64,000 nt of DNA from Firm-04 sp045627405 (GTDB lineage: Bacteria; Bacillota; Clostridia; Oscillospirales; Ruminococcaceae), in NCBI GenBank assembly GCA_045627405.1, contig JAZQNP010000093.1, positions 13,544 to 77,543 on the forward strand, in the 5' to 3' direction. Below the pieces are notes generated by a model. That model worked only from the letters and a program-made list of their open reading frames with translations. It had not been told where the DNA came from and searched no databases. Below, piece by piece: positions 8,134-16,937 of this stretch. The translations under genes were made by a program, and so were the position numbers. How positions within the stretch are numbered: the first letter of the stretch is position 1; every line of letters begins with the position of its first letter.

Positions 8134-8889
8134 ATGCAAAAGCAAGTCAAGGTTCTGATTGGCGATGACACCGCAGAGTACGGTGTTTCGTGTGCCAGCG
8201 TGCTGCGCGCACAGGGGATGTATGCATACACAAGACCGAAAAACGGGAATACCGTTCTGGAATCCATTCGGACGGACACACCGGATGTCGTAGTCGTCGA
8301 TGCGGCACTGCCGCATATGGATGCAATTGAACTGATGAAAAAAGCGGGCGCGGGCAACGGCAAGCGTCCGGCATTTATTGTAACCTCGTCTTATGACAAC
8401 AGCTTTGTCGAGCAGCAGGTGATGGAGAACGGCGCGGCATATTTCATGCTCAAACCGTTTGACCTGAATGTCCTCGGAGAGCGCATTGCCCTGCTGACGA
8501 ACAAGCAGCCGCTCGGTGCATTTGCAAACCGCGCCGGACAGGATCTTGCGATCACGATTACGGATATTATCCATCAGCTCGGCGTACCTGCACATATCAA
8601 GGGTTATCATTATCTGCGCTGTGCGATTGTGAGTGCATATCACGAGCCGGATCTGCTGGACAGTGTGACCAAGCAGCTGTATCCGCGGGTGGCAGCGCAG
8701 TTTTCGACAACGCCCTCGCGGGTTGAGCGTGCCATCCGTCACGCGATTGAAATTGCATGGGACAGAGGGAATCTGGATACATTGAATTCCTTTTTCGGCT
8801 ATACGGTGAATACCAGCAAGGGCAAGCCGACAAACTCTGAATTCATCGCACTGATTACCGATAAGCTGAGATTGCAGAATCAGCAGTGA
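8134..8889 (+). CDS. spo0A: Sporulation master response regulator Spo0A
   Basis: A 251-residue two-domain transcription factor. The receiver domain (1-125) has the acidic pair D11/D12, phospho-acceptor D56 in VVVVDAALP, the switch threonine region FIVTSS and the lysine in YFMLKPF. The C-terminal DNA-binding domain (about 145-251) carries the Spo0A-specific helices ending in PSRVERAIRHAIEIAW and NSFFGYTVN. When phosphorylated it binds 0A boxes to start sporulation and repress transition-state genes. AGGAGG six bases before ATG fixes the start. Usually spo0A follows spoIVB; here its neighbours are flavin reductases. Confidence 0.93.
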   Translation: MQKQVKVLIGDDTAEYGVSCASVLRAQGMYAYTRPKNGNTVLESIRTDTPDVVVVDAALPHMDAIELMKKAGAGNGKRPAFIVTSSYDNSFVEQQVMENGAAYFMLKPFDLNVLGERIALLTNKQPLGAFANRAGQDLAITITDIIHQLGVPAHIKGYHYLRCAIVSAYHEPDLLDSVTKQLYPRVAAQFSTTPSRVERAIRHAIEIAWDRGNLDTLNSFFGYTVNTSKGKPTNSEFIALITDKLRLQNQQ

Positions 8890-8943
8890 CGGCGTTTCTG
8901 CGATCCATGCAGAGAAAGGAAAATCAAAAAGGAGGACGAAAAG

Positions 8944-9444
8944 ATGAAGTGGATTGAAATTTCGCCGGAGGCGTGGGTCGGGAACCCGTTTGAGGCGATT
9001 GGCAAGGACTGGTTTCTGCTGACAGCCGGCACAGAGCAGACAGGCTTCAACACGATGACCTGTTCGTGGGGGCAGATGGGCGTGCTGTGGAATAAGCCGT
9101 CTGTCACCTGTTATGTGCGGCATTCGCGCCACACATTCGGCTTTATGGAGCGGCAGGAGATCTTCACGCTGAGCTTTTTCGGGCAGGAATGCCGGAAAAC
9201 ACTGTCATTCTGCGGGTCACATTCCGGCAGAGACTGCGATAAGATTGCGGAAGCCGGACTGCATCCGGTTGCAGCCGGATGCGGCGTGAGCTTTGAAGAA
9301 GCCAGGATGGTTCTGACATGCCGCAAGCAGTTTGCAGCGGATATGAACCCGAAAGATCTCCCGCAGGAAGTCGCAGCGGGCTTTTATGCCGGCGATGCGA
9401 TGCACCGCCTTTATATCGGAGAAATCCTTGCGATGTATATGTGA
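8944..9444 (+). CDS. Flavin reductase family protein, short form
   Basis: A 166-residue FMN-binding split-barrel protein related to the one at 6725 but distinct (WFLLTAGTEQTGFNTMTCSWGQMG, then KPSVTCYVRHSRHTFGFM and FTLSFFGQECRKTLSFCG). The strand-loop GSHSGRDCDKI parallels GVRSGRDTDKL in the other copy. Physiological substrate unknown. AAGGAGG precedes the ATG. Confidence 0.78.
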   Translation: MKWIEISPEAWVGNPFEAIGKDWFLLTAGTEQTGFNTMTCSWGQMGVLWNKPSVTCYVRHSRHTFGFMERQEIFTLSFFGQECRKTLSFCGSHSGRDCDKIAEAGLHPVAAGCGVSFEEARMVLTCRKQFAADMNPKDLPQEVAAGFYAGDAMHRLYIGEILAMYM

Positions 9445-9559
9445 AAAGCCCTTTTTCCGATCTTCCTGCGACAGACCGGAATTTGCGCGGAGCCTGTGCT
9501 GTTTTTACCGCAAAGGAAAGGCACGAAAAGCATTGCCGGCTGTTGCAGGAAGAGGGACG

Positions 9560-9602
9560 AAAAAACCGCACCGTATGCGAAATGCACACGGTGCGGTTTT
9601 TT
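9560..9602. terminator. Bidirectional rho-independent terminator
   Basis: A perfect 15-base inverted repeat (AAAAAACCGCACCGT / ACGGTGCGGTTTTTT) with a 13-base loop sits between the convergent flavin reductase and GH5 genes and ends both transcripts. Confidence 0.93.
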
Positions 9603-9626
9603 ATGTGTGATCATCTGATGCTGAAA

Positions 9627-11546
9627 TTACGGATTGATCGGCATGTCAGCCTGCTTCATGTTACCCGCAACCAGTTGCAGCACGATTCTCAGGTCGGAGC
9701 CGTCGGTCTTGCCGTCTGCGTAGACGTCACAGTTGACCTTGCCCTCGACGGACAGTTCGGTCACGCCTGCGACTGCTTTTGCAAGAATAACGGCATCCGT
9801 CAGACCGCAGTCGCCGCTGCCGTCAGCGTCGCCCCAGACGGTACTGTTGTCCTGGGAAGTCGTCGTAGTGGTAGTAGTTGTTGTTGTAGTCGTAGTAGTA
9901 GAGGTTGTCGTACCTGTGGTCACGATCTCGCCGTTGCTGTCGAGAACGACCGGGCTCTCGAACATGACGGTGACTGCATCCACGACATAGTCGGAGCAGT
10001 TGTTGTTCCACCAGCTGTTGAGCTTCAAGTAATCATATGCGAGATGGTAGCCGTTGTCCAGTGTGCCGATGTCGTTCTCGCCGTCGCTCATGACCACTTC
10101 ATCGAGCATGAACGCATAGCTCTCAGCGTTGTAGCCGTAGCTGATCTGGTTCACGAGCCAGTGATAGTCGTCTGCAAGACCGGTTTCCTCATCGGTGTAG
10201 TAGCCGTTGAACTGAACAGCAATACCGAAGCAGGAATCCGAACCGGTGGAAGTGCCGTGCGCCTGAATGTTGAAGCCGATGATGGTTGCAACATCCTTGA
10301 ACTGTTTCAGATCAAAGAGATAATCAAAAGAGCCGTCCTCTGCCTGATACTTGGAAGCATCGAAGGTGTAGGTCGTTGTGGTGTTGAGTGCAACACCGGT
10401 CATGTTCTTGAAGATGGTTTCCAGATTGCTGTCGAACCACTTCATGTTGTTGCGGTCGAAATACTGCATGTCGCCGCAGTTGCCGGAATCCCACAGAACC
10501 GGGCAGATACCGTCCAGACCCAGAGAGGTCTCAAACAGTGTCTGGATCCACTTCTCGATGGATGCGACCTGCTTGCCCTCGTTCGTCAGAACGCCGCACT
10601 CACCGATGATGACCGGCGTGCCGTTTGCAGCAAATGTCTTGTAGAGGTTGTTGAGATCGTTTTTCATCTCATTGACCTCAGCGGTGGTGCCCCATGTGGT
10701 TGCCGGTGTACACCAGCTGACATTCGCCTCTGCGATCGAGAACGGAGCCGGAGAGTAGTAGTGAATCTCGACTGCGGTCATGTTCGCACTGTCAGTCGGC
10801 ATCTTGAAGCTGCTGCTCAGAGCTGCTTCCAGATTGGTGTTGTTCGCCGGGATGATCAGCAGACGGGAAGCGTTGTTGCCGCCGGTTGCGCGGACGGCGT
10901 CCACGAAGGTCTGACCGTAAGTCAGCTCGTCTGCATAGGAAAGGCTGATTTCGTTCCAGCCTGCGAATGCGAGGTGGTTGTCATAGGACTTGAAGTAATT
11001 TGCGATCTGTGTCCAGAGCGTCTTGAACTTGGTCATCTGGGAGGTACCCTGCCAGAGCCATGCGCCGTTGATGGTCGCGTTGGTTGCACCGGCAGTCGCG
11101 CTGTTGCCGTTTGCCGCCGAAGCACCGTCGTGGTGGACGTTGATGATGGCATACATGTCGAGGTCGATACAGTAGTCAACGACCTCTTTGACGCGCGCGA
11201 GGTAATCCGTGTCAACGTTGCCGGAAGAATCCATGTTCTCGAACCAGGTGACAGGAATACGGACGGTGTCGAAGCCGGCATTCTTGATCGCCGCGATCAT
11301 TGCCTTGGTGGTCTTGGGGTTGCCCCAGCCGACCTCGGTATCGACATACGGATCGTTGCTGACCCACGATTTGACGGGCGCGGAATCGAAGGTGTTGCCG
11401 AGGTTCCAGCCCATGCCCATGCTTTCGACCAGCGAGACTGCGCTGGATGCCGCCTCAACGGAGGCATCGTTGGTGGTGAAGGTCGCCGCGCCGAACGCCA
11501 TGGAGAGTGCGAGGACGCTGGAGACCAGCTGCTTAAACAGTTTCAT
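9627..11546 (-). CDS. Cellulosomal GH5 glycoside hydrolase with C-terminal dockerin
   Basis: A 639-residue secreted enzyme. The order is signal peptide (1-33), GH5 (beta/alpha)8 catalytic domain (about 37-385), a beta-rich module that may be carbohydrate binding (about 392-545), a Thr-rich linker and a dockerin (about 572-639). Catalytic residues are E199 in GWNEIS (acid/base) and E316 in IIGECGV (nucleophile); WNLGNTFD and INVHHDG are also typical of endoglucanases of this family. The dockerin has two calcium loops (DADGSGDCGLTD and DVYADGKTDGSD) of the R. flavefaciens type, so it should dock onto a cohesin such as those at 60.6-64 kb. Beta-glucan, mannan or xyloglucan specificity cannot be told. 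The ATG at 11546 follows AAAGGAG and starts the signal peptide. Confidence 0.93.
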   Translation of the reverse strand: MKLFKQLVSSVLALSMAFGAATFTTNDASVEAASSAVSLVESMGMGWNLGNTFDSAPVKSWVSNDPYVDTEVGWGNPKTTKAMIAAIKNAGFDTVRIPVTWFENMDSSGNVDTDYLARVKEVVDYCIDLDMYAIINVHHDGASAANGNSATAGATNATINGAWLWQGTSQMTKFKTLWTQIANYFKSYDNHLAFAGWNEISLSYADELTYGQTFVDAVRATGGNNASRLLIIPANNTNLEAALSSSFKMPTDSANMTAVEIHYYSPAPFSIAEANVSWCTPATTWGTTAEVNEMKNDLNNLYKTFAANGTPVIIGECGVLTNEGKQVASIEKWIQTLFETSLGLDGICPVLWDSGNCGDMQYFDRNNMKWFDSNLETIFKNMTGVALNTTTTYTFDASKYQAEDGSFDYLFDLKQFKDVATIIGFNIQAHGTSTGSDSCFGIAVQFNGYYTDEETGLADDYHWLVNQISYGYNAESYAFMLDEVVMSDGENDIGTLDNGYHLAYDYLKLNSWWNNNCSDYVVDAVTVMFESPVVLDSNGEIVTTGTTTSTTTTTTTTTTTTTTSQDNSTVWGDADGSGDCGLTDAVILAKAVAGVTELSVEGKVNCDVYADGKTDGSDLRIVLQLVAGNMKQADMPINP

Positions 11547-11583
11547 AGGAAATGCATCTCCTTTCAAAGATTTAGATACTTTC

Positions 11584-11612
11584 AATTTAACATATCTGCG
11601 CCGGAAAGTCAA
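11584..11612 (-). promoter_or_regulatory. Sigma-A promoter of the GH5 gene
   Basis: TTGACT, 17 bases, TAAATT on the minus strand, 38 bases before the start. From 11613 to 11982, nothing further was recognised before the SpoVAC gene. Confidence 0.7.
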
Positions 11613-11982
11613 GCAATTTGAGGCAAAACGGGCAATTTTCTCCATCCAAATTTTCAGGCTGATTTTTGTGCAGATTTCCCATAAATCCGGAGAATGCTCC
11701 GGATTTCAACGCTTTGTCATTGCGCAATATAATTTCACAATCGCAAGATGCTTCTGTTTTGAAATCTATCACTTTTGCGCTGCGAAAATGAGAAGCGCAA
11801 AAGTGTGCCGCCTGCTGACGGACGATGCGGCATATTGCAGCGATGCAATGCTTCTGCCCGCGCTGCTGTACGGCATCTGCAAGATTCTCCGCGGATGCAG
11901 ACGATGCCGTTTCGGGCTGTTTTGCATATTTTGCCGGAAGCTGCGCAGACTATGGGCAAACGAAACCGAAAGGAGCAATATT

Positions 11983-12465
11983 ATGCCGCAAACTATGCAG
12001 CCGCAGCAGGTACCGTCGCGCGGGGCGCATCTGCCCGATCCTGCGCAGTATCAGAAAATGGTGCGCAGCACCTCACGAAAAACCAATGTCGTTCTGACAG
12101 TCACAAAGGCATTTGTCATCGGCGGAGCGATCTGTCTGCTCGGAGAGTGTATCCGGCAGATTCTGATACACAGCGGCGTTTCCGAGAACAGTGCCGCGAC
12201 ATGGACCTCGGTGATTCTTGTGTTCTGCTCCGCCCTGCTGACCGGACTCGGAGCGTATGAAAAGCTCGCAAAGCACGGCGGCGCGGGGACGCTTGTGCCG
12301 ATCACGGGGTTTGCCAATGCAGTGGCATCTGCCGCAGTGGAATCGCAGACGGAAGGACTGATTCTCGGCGTCGGCGCGAAAATTTTTACGATTGCAGGCC
12401 CCGTGCTGCTTTACGGCACTGCCGCAGCTTCGCTTTACGGGCTGCTTTATCTGCTTTTGAAATGA
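11983..12465 (+). CDS. spoVAC: Stage V sporulation protein AC (SpoVAC)
   Basis: A 160-residue membrane protein with about four hydrophobic segments. It contains the SpoVAC landmarks LTGLGAYEKLAKHGGAGTLV, PITGFANAVASAA and GLILGVGAKIFTIAGPV. SpoVAC is part of the inner spore-membrane channel that imports dipicolinic acid into the forespore and releases it on germination. It normally lies in a spoVAC-AD-AEB set; here no spoVAD or spoVAE gene adjoins it. AAAGGAG eight bases before the ATG supports this start, although the frame is open much further upstream. Confidence 0.85.
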   Translation: MPQTMQPQQVPSRGAHLPDPAQYQKMVRSTSRKTNVVLTVTKAFVIGGAICLLGECIRQILIHSGVSENSAATWTSVILVFCSALLTGLGAYEKLAKHGGAGTLVPITGFANAVASAAVESQTEGLILGVGAKIFTIAGPVLLYGTAAASLYGLLYLLLK

Positions 12466-12513
12466 TGCCCTTGGTATCATGAAGAAAAACATGCAGAATT
12501 TTTGCTTCCCCTA

Positions 12514-12542
12514 GTGACAAACCGGAGAAAATGTGCTATAAT
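12514..12542 (+). promoter_or_regulatory. Sigma-A promoter of the VanY-type peptidase gene
   Basis: GTGACA, 17 bases, TATAAT, 48 bases upstream of the chosen start. Confidence 0.7.
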
Positions 12543-12589
12543 ATAGAAAACCTTGTTTTGGAACTGAAACGGAAAGGATGAATAAATTT

Positions 12590-13960
12590 ATGGCAAATGC
12601 ACAGCAGCAAAAGAAAAAAGCTGCCGCACCGGTCATACCGATCATTTTGATTCTGGTGGCGGTTGCGGGTCTGGCAGCAGGCGCATGGCTGCTGCTCGCC
12701 CAGTCGGACGTTTTCGGGGGCGGTCAGGATGACAGACAGCATACGATCACCATGCAGCTCGGTGAGCAAAAAACACTGGAAGTTCCGTTTGCGGATGATT
12801 TCACCTGCACCAGCTCCGATGAAAAGATTGTTTCCTTTGATCCGGAAACAAATCTTCTGACCGCCAACGCGGCAGGTCAGGCGACACTGGTTGCCAAGAG
12901 CAGCAGCGGCAGCAAAAGCGAGCTGTATCTGATTACGGTTGTTGCAAACGAAAATACCGGCAGCACACAGGACACAACCACAACTTCTGCAACAGAGGTG
13001 ACGACTACGGAAACAGAAACAACTTCGACGGAGGAGACCACATTGCCGCCCGGCTCCGTCACCGGCATTTCCCTGAGCTATTATTCTGCGACGGTCAAGG
13101 TCGGCGAGCGGTATATTTACTCGCTTGTCACGATGTCGCCGCCGGATGCGACGGACAAGGGCGAGGATTGGTCGTCGGATGACGAATCCGTTGCGACGGT
13201 GGATCAGTACGGCTATATCACCGGTGTTTCTGCCGGTGAATGCACAGTGCGCGTGGCATCGGTGAACAATCCGAATGTGTTTGCGGAGATCGCGGTCACG
13301 GTCGTTGCCGAGGAGACGGCGACATCTGCTGCGGACAGTACGGCGGACGGCACGGGAACCACAACTTCGACTTCCTCCTCTGCCTCTGCGGATAACACCG
13401 CAAATAACAGCACATCGGACCGCAGCGATATTCAGGTCATCAACGGCATCACCTACGTGCAGGGCGTGATGATCGCAAACAAGACCTATTCTCTGCCTTC
13501 GACCTACAATCCCGGCGTGCAGCCGGAGGCGCAGTCTGCGTTCAATGAAATGCAGGCAGCGGCAGCCGCGGAGGGTCTGAGCATGACGATCGTGTCGGGC
13601 TTTCGTTCTTACAGCACGCAGCAGACACTTTATAACAAATATGTGGCGCGTGACGGCAAGGCAGCCGCCGACCGCTATTCCGCACGCGCCGGACATTCCG
13701 AGCATCAGACCGGTCTTGCATTCGACATCAACAATGCAAGCAGCGCGTTCACCAATACCCCGGAGGCGAAGTGGCTCGCAGAAAACTGCTGGAAATACGG
13801 CTTTATTCTCCGCTATCCCGAGGGCAAGGAGAGCGTCACGGGCTATATGTATGAGTCGTGGCATGTGCGCTATCTCGGCAAAGAGTGGGCAAAGAAGATC
13901 TATGACAGCGGACTGACACTGGAAGAGTATTTCGGCATTACATCGGCGTATGCAGAATGA
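12590..13960 (+). CDS. Membrane-anchored D-alanyl-D-alanine carboxypeptidase, VanY (M15B) with Ig-like repeats
   Basis: A 456-residue protein. An N-terminal membrane anchor (about 13-36) is followed by two bacterial Ig-like (BIG2) modules around 46-120 and 157-240 separated by Thr-rich linkers, then a VanY-type zinc peptidase domain (about 290-456). All M15B signatures are present: VSGFRSYSTQQ, GHSEHQTGLAFDI (two zinc ligands) and the ESWHVRYLG third-ligand motif. It should trim the terminal D-Ala of peptidoglycan stem peptides outside the membrane. An alternative ATG at 12578 touches the Shine-Dalgarno AAAGGA, so 12590 is preferred. Confidence 0.88.
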   Translation: MANAQQQKKKAAAPVIPIILILVAVAGLAAGAWLLLAQSDVFGGGQDDRQHTITMQLGEQKTLEVPFADDFTCTSSDEKIVSFDPETNLLTANAAGQATLVAKSSSGSKSELYLITVVANENTGSTQDTTTTSATEVTTTETETTSTEETTLPPGSVTGISLSYYSATVKVGERYIYSLVTMSPPDATDKGEDWSSDDESVATVDQYGYITGVSAGECTVRVASVNNPNVFAEIAVTVVAEETATSAADSTADGTGTTTSTSSSASADNTANNSTSDRSDIQVINGITYVQGVMIANKTYSLPSTYNPGVQPEAQSAFNEMQAAAAAEGLSMTIVSGFRSYSTQQTLYNKYVARDGKAAADRYSARAGHSEHQTGLAFDINNASSAFTNTPEAKWLAENCWKYGFILRYPEGKESVTGYMYESWHVRYLGKEWAKKIYDSGLTLEEYFGITSAYAE

Positions 13961-13967
13961 TGTGCAG

Positions 13968-14001
13968 AAGGGAACCGGCAAAAATGCCGGTTCCCTTTTT
14001 T
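13968..14001 (+). terminator. Rho-independent terminator
   Basis: The 13-base arms AAGGGAACCGGCA / TGCCGGTTCCCTT with an AAAA loop and a six-T tail directly follow the VanY gene. Confidence 0.93.
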
Positions 14002-14026
14002 GTGCCGCAAAACCGCAGATTCGCGC

Positions 14027-14055
14027 TTGACAATTTGACCGATCTATGGTATGAT
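14027..14055 (+). promoter_or_regulatory. Sigma-A promoter of purA
   Basis: TTGACA, 17 bases, TATGAT, with 65 bases to the start codon. No purine riboswitch or PurBox pair was recognised in this leader. Confidence 0.8.
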
Positions 14056-14120
14056 AATAGGCGGGATTTTCCCCGCTTTTCTCTTTTAACTTTTTGCAAA
14101 AGGAAGGATTGGGCACAATT

Positions 14121-15398
14121 ATGGTTACAGCGATTGTAGGCGGAAACTGGGGCGACGAGGGCAAAGGCAAGCTGACGGATGTCTGCGCAGCCGATGCCGA
14201 TTATGTCATCCGGTATCAGGGCGGTGCCAATGCAGGCCATACCATCATCAATGAATATGGCAAGTTCGTTCTGCATATTATGCCGTCGGGTGCGTTCCAG
14301 CCGAACACGGTCAATGTCATCGGACCGGGTGTTGCATTCAACTGCGAAGCGTTCAAGCGTGAGCTGGAAGATCTGAAAAAGGGCGGCGTTCCGGCACCGG
14401 ACATCCGCATTTCTGACCGCGCACAGCTTGTCATGCCATATCATGTGCTGTTTGATAAATTGGAGGAGCAGCGTCTGGGCAAGCACAGCTTCGGCTCCAC
14501 GCAGTCCGGCATCGCCCCGCACTATGCGGACAAGGCGATGAAAATCGGATTCCAGCTTGCCGAGCTGTATAATGAGAATCTTGCGGAAAAGGTCGAGCGC
14601 GTCTGCATCATCAAGAATGCGACGATCTCCGGTCTGTATCCGGATGCAGAGCTGCTGAAACCGGAGGAGGTTCTGGCGTATTTGCAGGAGTGCGGCGCAT
14701 ATCTGAAACCGTATCTCTGCAACATGGCGGAGCTGATGCATGAAGCGGTCAAGGCGGATAAGAACATCGTGCTGGAAGGACAGCTCGGCGCACTGCGCGA
14801 CATCACAAACGGCATCTATCCGATGACGACGTCCTCTTCGACTCTTGCAGGCTACGGCGCAGTCGGTGCCTGCCTCCCGCCGCATGCGATCAAGCGTGTC
14901 ATCACAGTGGTGAAGGCATATTCCTCCTGTGTCGGCGCAGGTCCGTTCACAACCGAGATCTTCGGTGCGGAAGCAGATGAGCTCCGCAGACGCGGCGGCA
15001 GTGACGGTGAGTTCGGCGCGACAACCGGCAGACCGCGCAGAATGGGCTGGTTTGATGCGGTTGCAACCCGTTACGGCGTCGCCTTGCAGGGTACGACCGA
15101 TGTGGCACTCTCGCTGATTGATGTGCTGGGGTATCTCGATGAGATTCCGGTGTGTGTGGCGTATGAGGTTGACGGCGTGCGCACGACGGAATTCCCGAGC
15201 GGCGACCGTCTCGACCGTGCAAAGCCGGTCTATGAGACCGTGCCGGGCTGGAAGAGCAACATCATGGGCATCACGGACTATGATGCACTTCCGCAGGCAG
15301 CAAAGGATTATGTGGATTACATCGAAAAGCTGATCGAATGCCCGATTACGATGATTTCCACCGGTCCGGACCGCAAGGATATGATCTATCGGAAGTAA
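14121..15398 (+). CDS. purA: Adenylosuccinate synthase
   Basis: A 425-residue GTP-dependent enzyme joining IMP and aspartate, the first committed step to AMP. The N-terminal P-loop NWGDEGKGKL, the IMP/Asp-site GGANAGHT, the GPGVAFNC segment, the QLGALRDI region and the GTP-binding ISTGPDR at the C-terminus are all present. The length is normal. The start ATG is the one giving the family-typical MVTAIVGGNWGDEGKG; an AAGGAAGG site lies somewhat far (13 bases) upstream. Confidence 0.96.
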   Translation: MVTAIVGGNWGDEGKGKLTDVCAADADYVIRYQGGANAGHTIINEYGKFVLHIMPSGAFQPNTVNVIGPGVAFNCEAFKRELEDLKKGGVPAPDIRISDRAQLVMPYHVLFDKLEEQRLGKHSFGSTQSGIAPHYADKAMKIGFQLAELYNENLAEKVERVCIIKNATISGLYPDAELLKPEEVLAYLQECGAYLKPYLCNMAELMHEAVKADKNIVLEGQLGALRDITNGIYPMTTSSSTLAGYGAVGACLPPHAIKRVITVVKAYSSCVGAGPFTTEIFGAEADELRRRGGSDGEFGATTGRPRRMGWFDAVATRYGVALQGTTDVALSLIDVLGYLDEIPVCVAYEVDGVRTTEFPSGDRLDRAKPVYETVPGWKSNIMGITDYDALPQAAKDYVDYIEKLIECPITMISTGPDRKDMIYRK

Positions 15399-15422
15399 GG
15401 TGCATTTCAGTGCATCAGAAGC

Positions 15423-15460
15423 ATCGCCGCTTGCGACTTGCAGGCGGCGATCGGTGTTTT
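15423..15460 (+). terminator. Probable terminator after purA
   Basis: ATCGCCGC / GCGGCGAT arms with a 13-base loop are followed by CGGTGTTTTG; the T tract is weak. Confidence 0.5.
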
Positions 15461-15566
15461 GTCCGGCGGCGATCGGCATTCGAACGGTCCGGGCAGCCGC
15501 GCCGGAAATATATTTTTTGAGGCGGCAAAAAAATGTCAGAAAACTATCGCTTTTTTTTCGCGAATA

Positions 15567-15575
15567 TGTTATAAT
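15567..15575 (+). promoter_or_regulatory. Extended -10 promoter for the yfmF-yfmH operon
   Basis: TGTTATAAT (extended -10), 43 bases before the start. The -35 region (TCGCTT) is weak, consistent with an extended -10 promoter. Confidence 0.55.
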
Positions 15576-15618
15576 ACCATTGTATTGCAAATTGCGGACG
15601 GAAAGGAGTGCAGTCAGA

Positions 15619-16905
15619 ATGCACGAGCAGCTTGCCGAAGCGGGAATCCGCTGCACGGAGATCTCGGATGCGAAATTTCGCAGCTGTCTGCTGGAACTGC
15701 ACTTTTTTGTGCCGCGCAACGCGCAGACCGCGCCGGTTTACGCGCTGCTTGCCGATTTGCTGACCGCGACATCGCGTGCCTATCCGGCGCGTGCCGCGTT
15801 TACAGAGCGGCTGGATTCGCTTTATGCGGCGGATTTTTCCGGCAAGCTCACATCCTGCGGCGACAGTACCGTGCTGACCTTCTCTGCGGAATGGCTGGAT
15901 GATGCCCTCTTGCCGCAGGGCAGCGGGGAAGCCGCCCTGACGGATGCGATGCTCTCGCTGGTGTACGGCTGTCTGCGCGAGCCGAATGCGGACGACGGCG
16001 CATTTGATGCGGAGGAGTTTCGCATATGCAGGCAGAATCTGCTGGATGATATTGACTGTGAACGCAATGACAAACGCAGCTACGCGCTGCAAAGAACGGC
16101 GGAAATTGCCTATGCGGGAGAACCTGCCGCGCTGCCGCCCTACGGTGAAAAAGCCGCAGCAGAGGCGGTCACGCCGGCACAGGCATATGCCGTGTGGCAG
16201 GAGATTCTGCTGACGGCACCGGTCGAGGCGGTGTGTGTCATGCCGCAGAAAACAAGGCGTGTCCGGCAGATGCTGGAAACCCTTTTCTCTCAGCGCAGAC
16301 AGACTGCGCAGCTGCTGCCCGGCGCACTGTACGCGCCGAGTCCGTGCAAAGCGGAGGTGCGGCGTGTGCGCGAGACCATCGGAAGCGTGCAGAGCAAGCT
16401 GGTTTTGGTATATAAATATCCCAAGTCGGATCCGGATGTGCTGCGGCTGCTCAATGCGCTGCTCGGCACGGCACCGAATTCGCTGCTGTTTGCGCATGTG
16501 CGGGAGGCGCAGGGGCTTTGCTATTATTGCAGCACGCAGATCGCGCTGCTGAAATCTACGCTTGTGATCGACTGCGGCATCGGCAGTGAGCAGGCGGAGG
16601 CGGCAGAGGCGGCGATCCGCGATCAGATTGCAGTGCTGCAAGCCGGAACCTTCTCTGATGCGCTGATGCGGGAGGCTCTGCTGCATCTGGAATACGGCAC
16701 AGCCGTACAGAGCGACGCGCCGGAGGGAACGGCAGACCGCTGTCTGCTGCTGCCGCTGTACGGCGACACCCGCACCTCTGCCGAGCGCACGGCAGCCTTC
16801 TGGAAGATTACACGCGAACAGATCATGCAGACTGCGCAGACGCTTCGGCTCGATACCGTATATATCCTGTCCGGCACAGGCGGAGAGGGGGAAGATGCGA
16901 CGTGA
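15619..16905 (+). CDS. yfmF: M16 peptidase-like protein lacking the zinc motif (YfmF type)
   Basis: A 428-residue protein with the insulinase/mitochondrial processing peptidase fold but without HxxEH, as in the non-catalytic partner of this pair. Family features include the N-terminal strand FVPRNAQTAPVYALLADLL, GTAPNSLLFAHVREAQGLCYY in the second domain and the helix following it. In Bacillus the YfmF/YfmH pair is needed for 5-aminopentanol modification of elongation factor P; the same role is inferred here. The ATG at 15619 follows AAAGGAG, and the stop overlaps the yfmH start. Confidence 0.82.
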   Translation: MHEQLAEAGIRCTEISDAKFRSCLLELHFFVPRNAQTAPVYALLADLLTATSRAYPARAAFTERLDSLYAADFSGKLTSCGDSTVLTFSAEWLDDALLPQGSGEAALTDAMLSLVYGCLREPNADDGAFDAEEFRICRQNLLDDIDCERNDKRSYALQRTAEIAYAGEPAALPPYGEKAAAEAVTPAQAYAVWQEILLTAPVEAVCVMPQKTRRVRQMLETLFSQRRQTAQLLPGALYAPSPCKAEVRRVRETIGSVQSKLVLVYKYPKSDPDVLRLLNALLGTAPNSLLFAHVREAQGLCYYCSTQIALLKSTLVIDCGIGSEQAEAAEAAIRDQIAVLQAGTFSDALMREALLHLEYGTAVQSDAPEGTADRCLLLPLYGDTRTSAERTAAFWKITREQIMQTAQTLRLDTVYILSGTGGEGEDAT

Positions 16906-16937
16906 GCGATGTGAGCGATATGAGCGACGTGAGCGAC
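16902..16937 (+). repeat. Four tandem 9-base repeats at the yfmH start
   Basis: GTGAGCGAT, GTGAGCGAT, ATGAGCGAC and GTGAGCGAC run head to tail, each beginning with a potential start codon and encoding (V/M)SD. Confidence 0.9.

Noticed and set aside
9318..11621. A 767-codon plus-strand frame opposite the GH5 gene
   Set aside because: It has no domain signature and is the complement of a clear GH5-dockerin gene with catalytic motifs, promoter and terminator.
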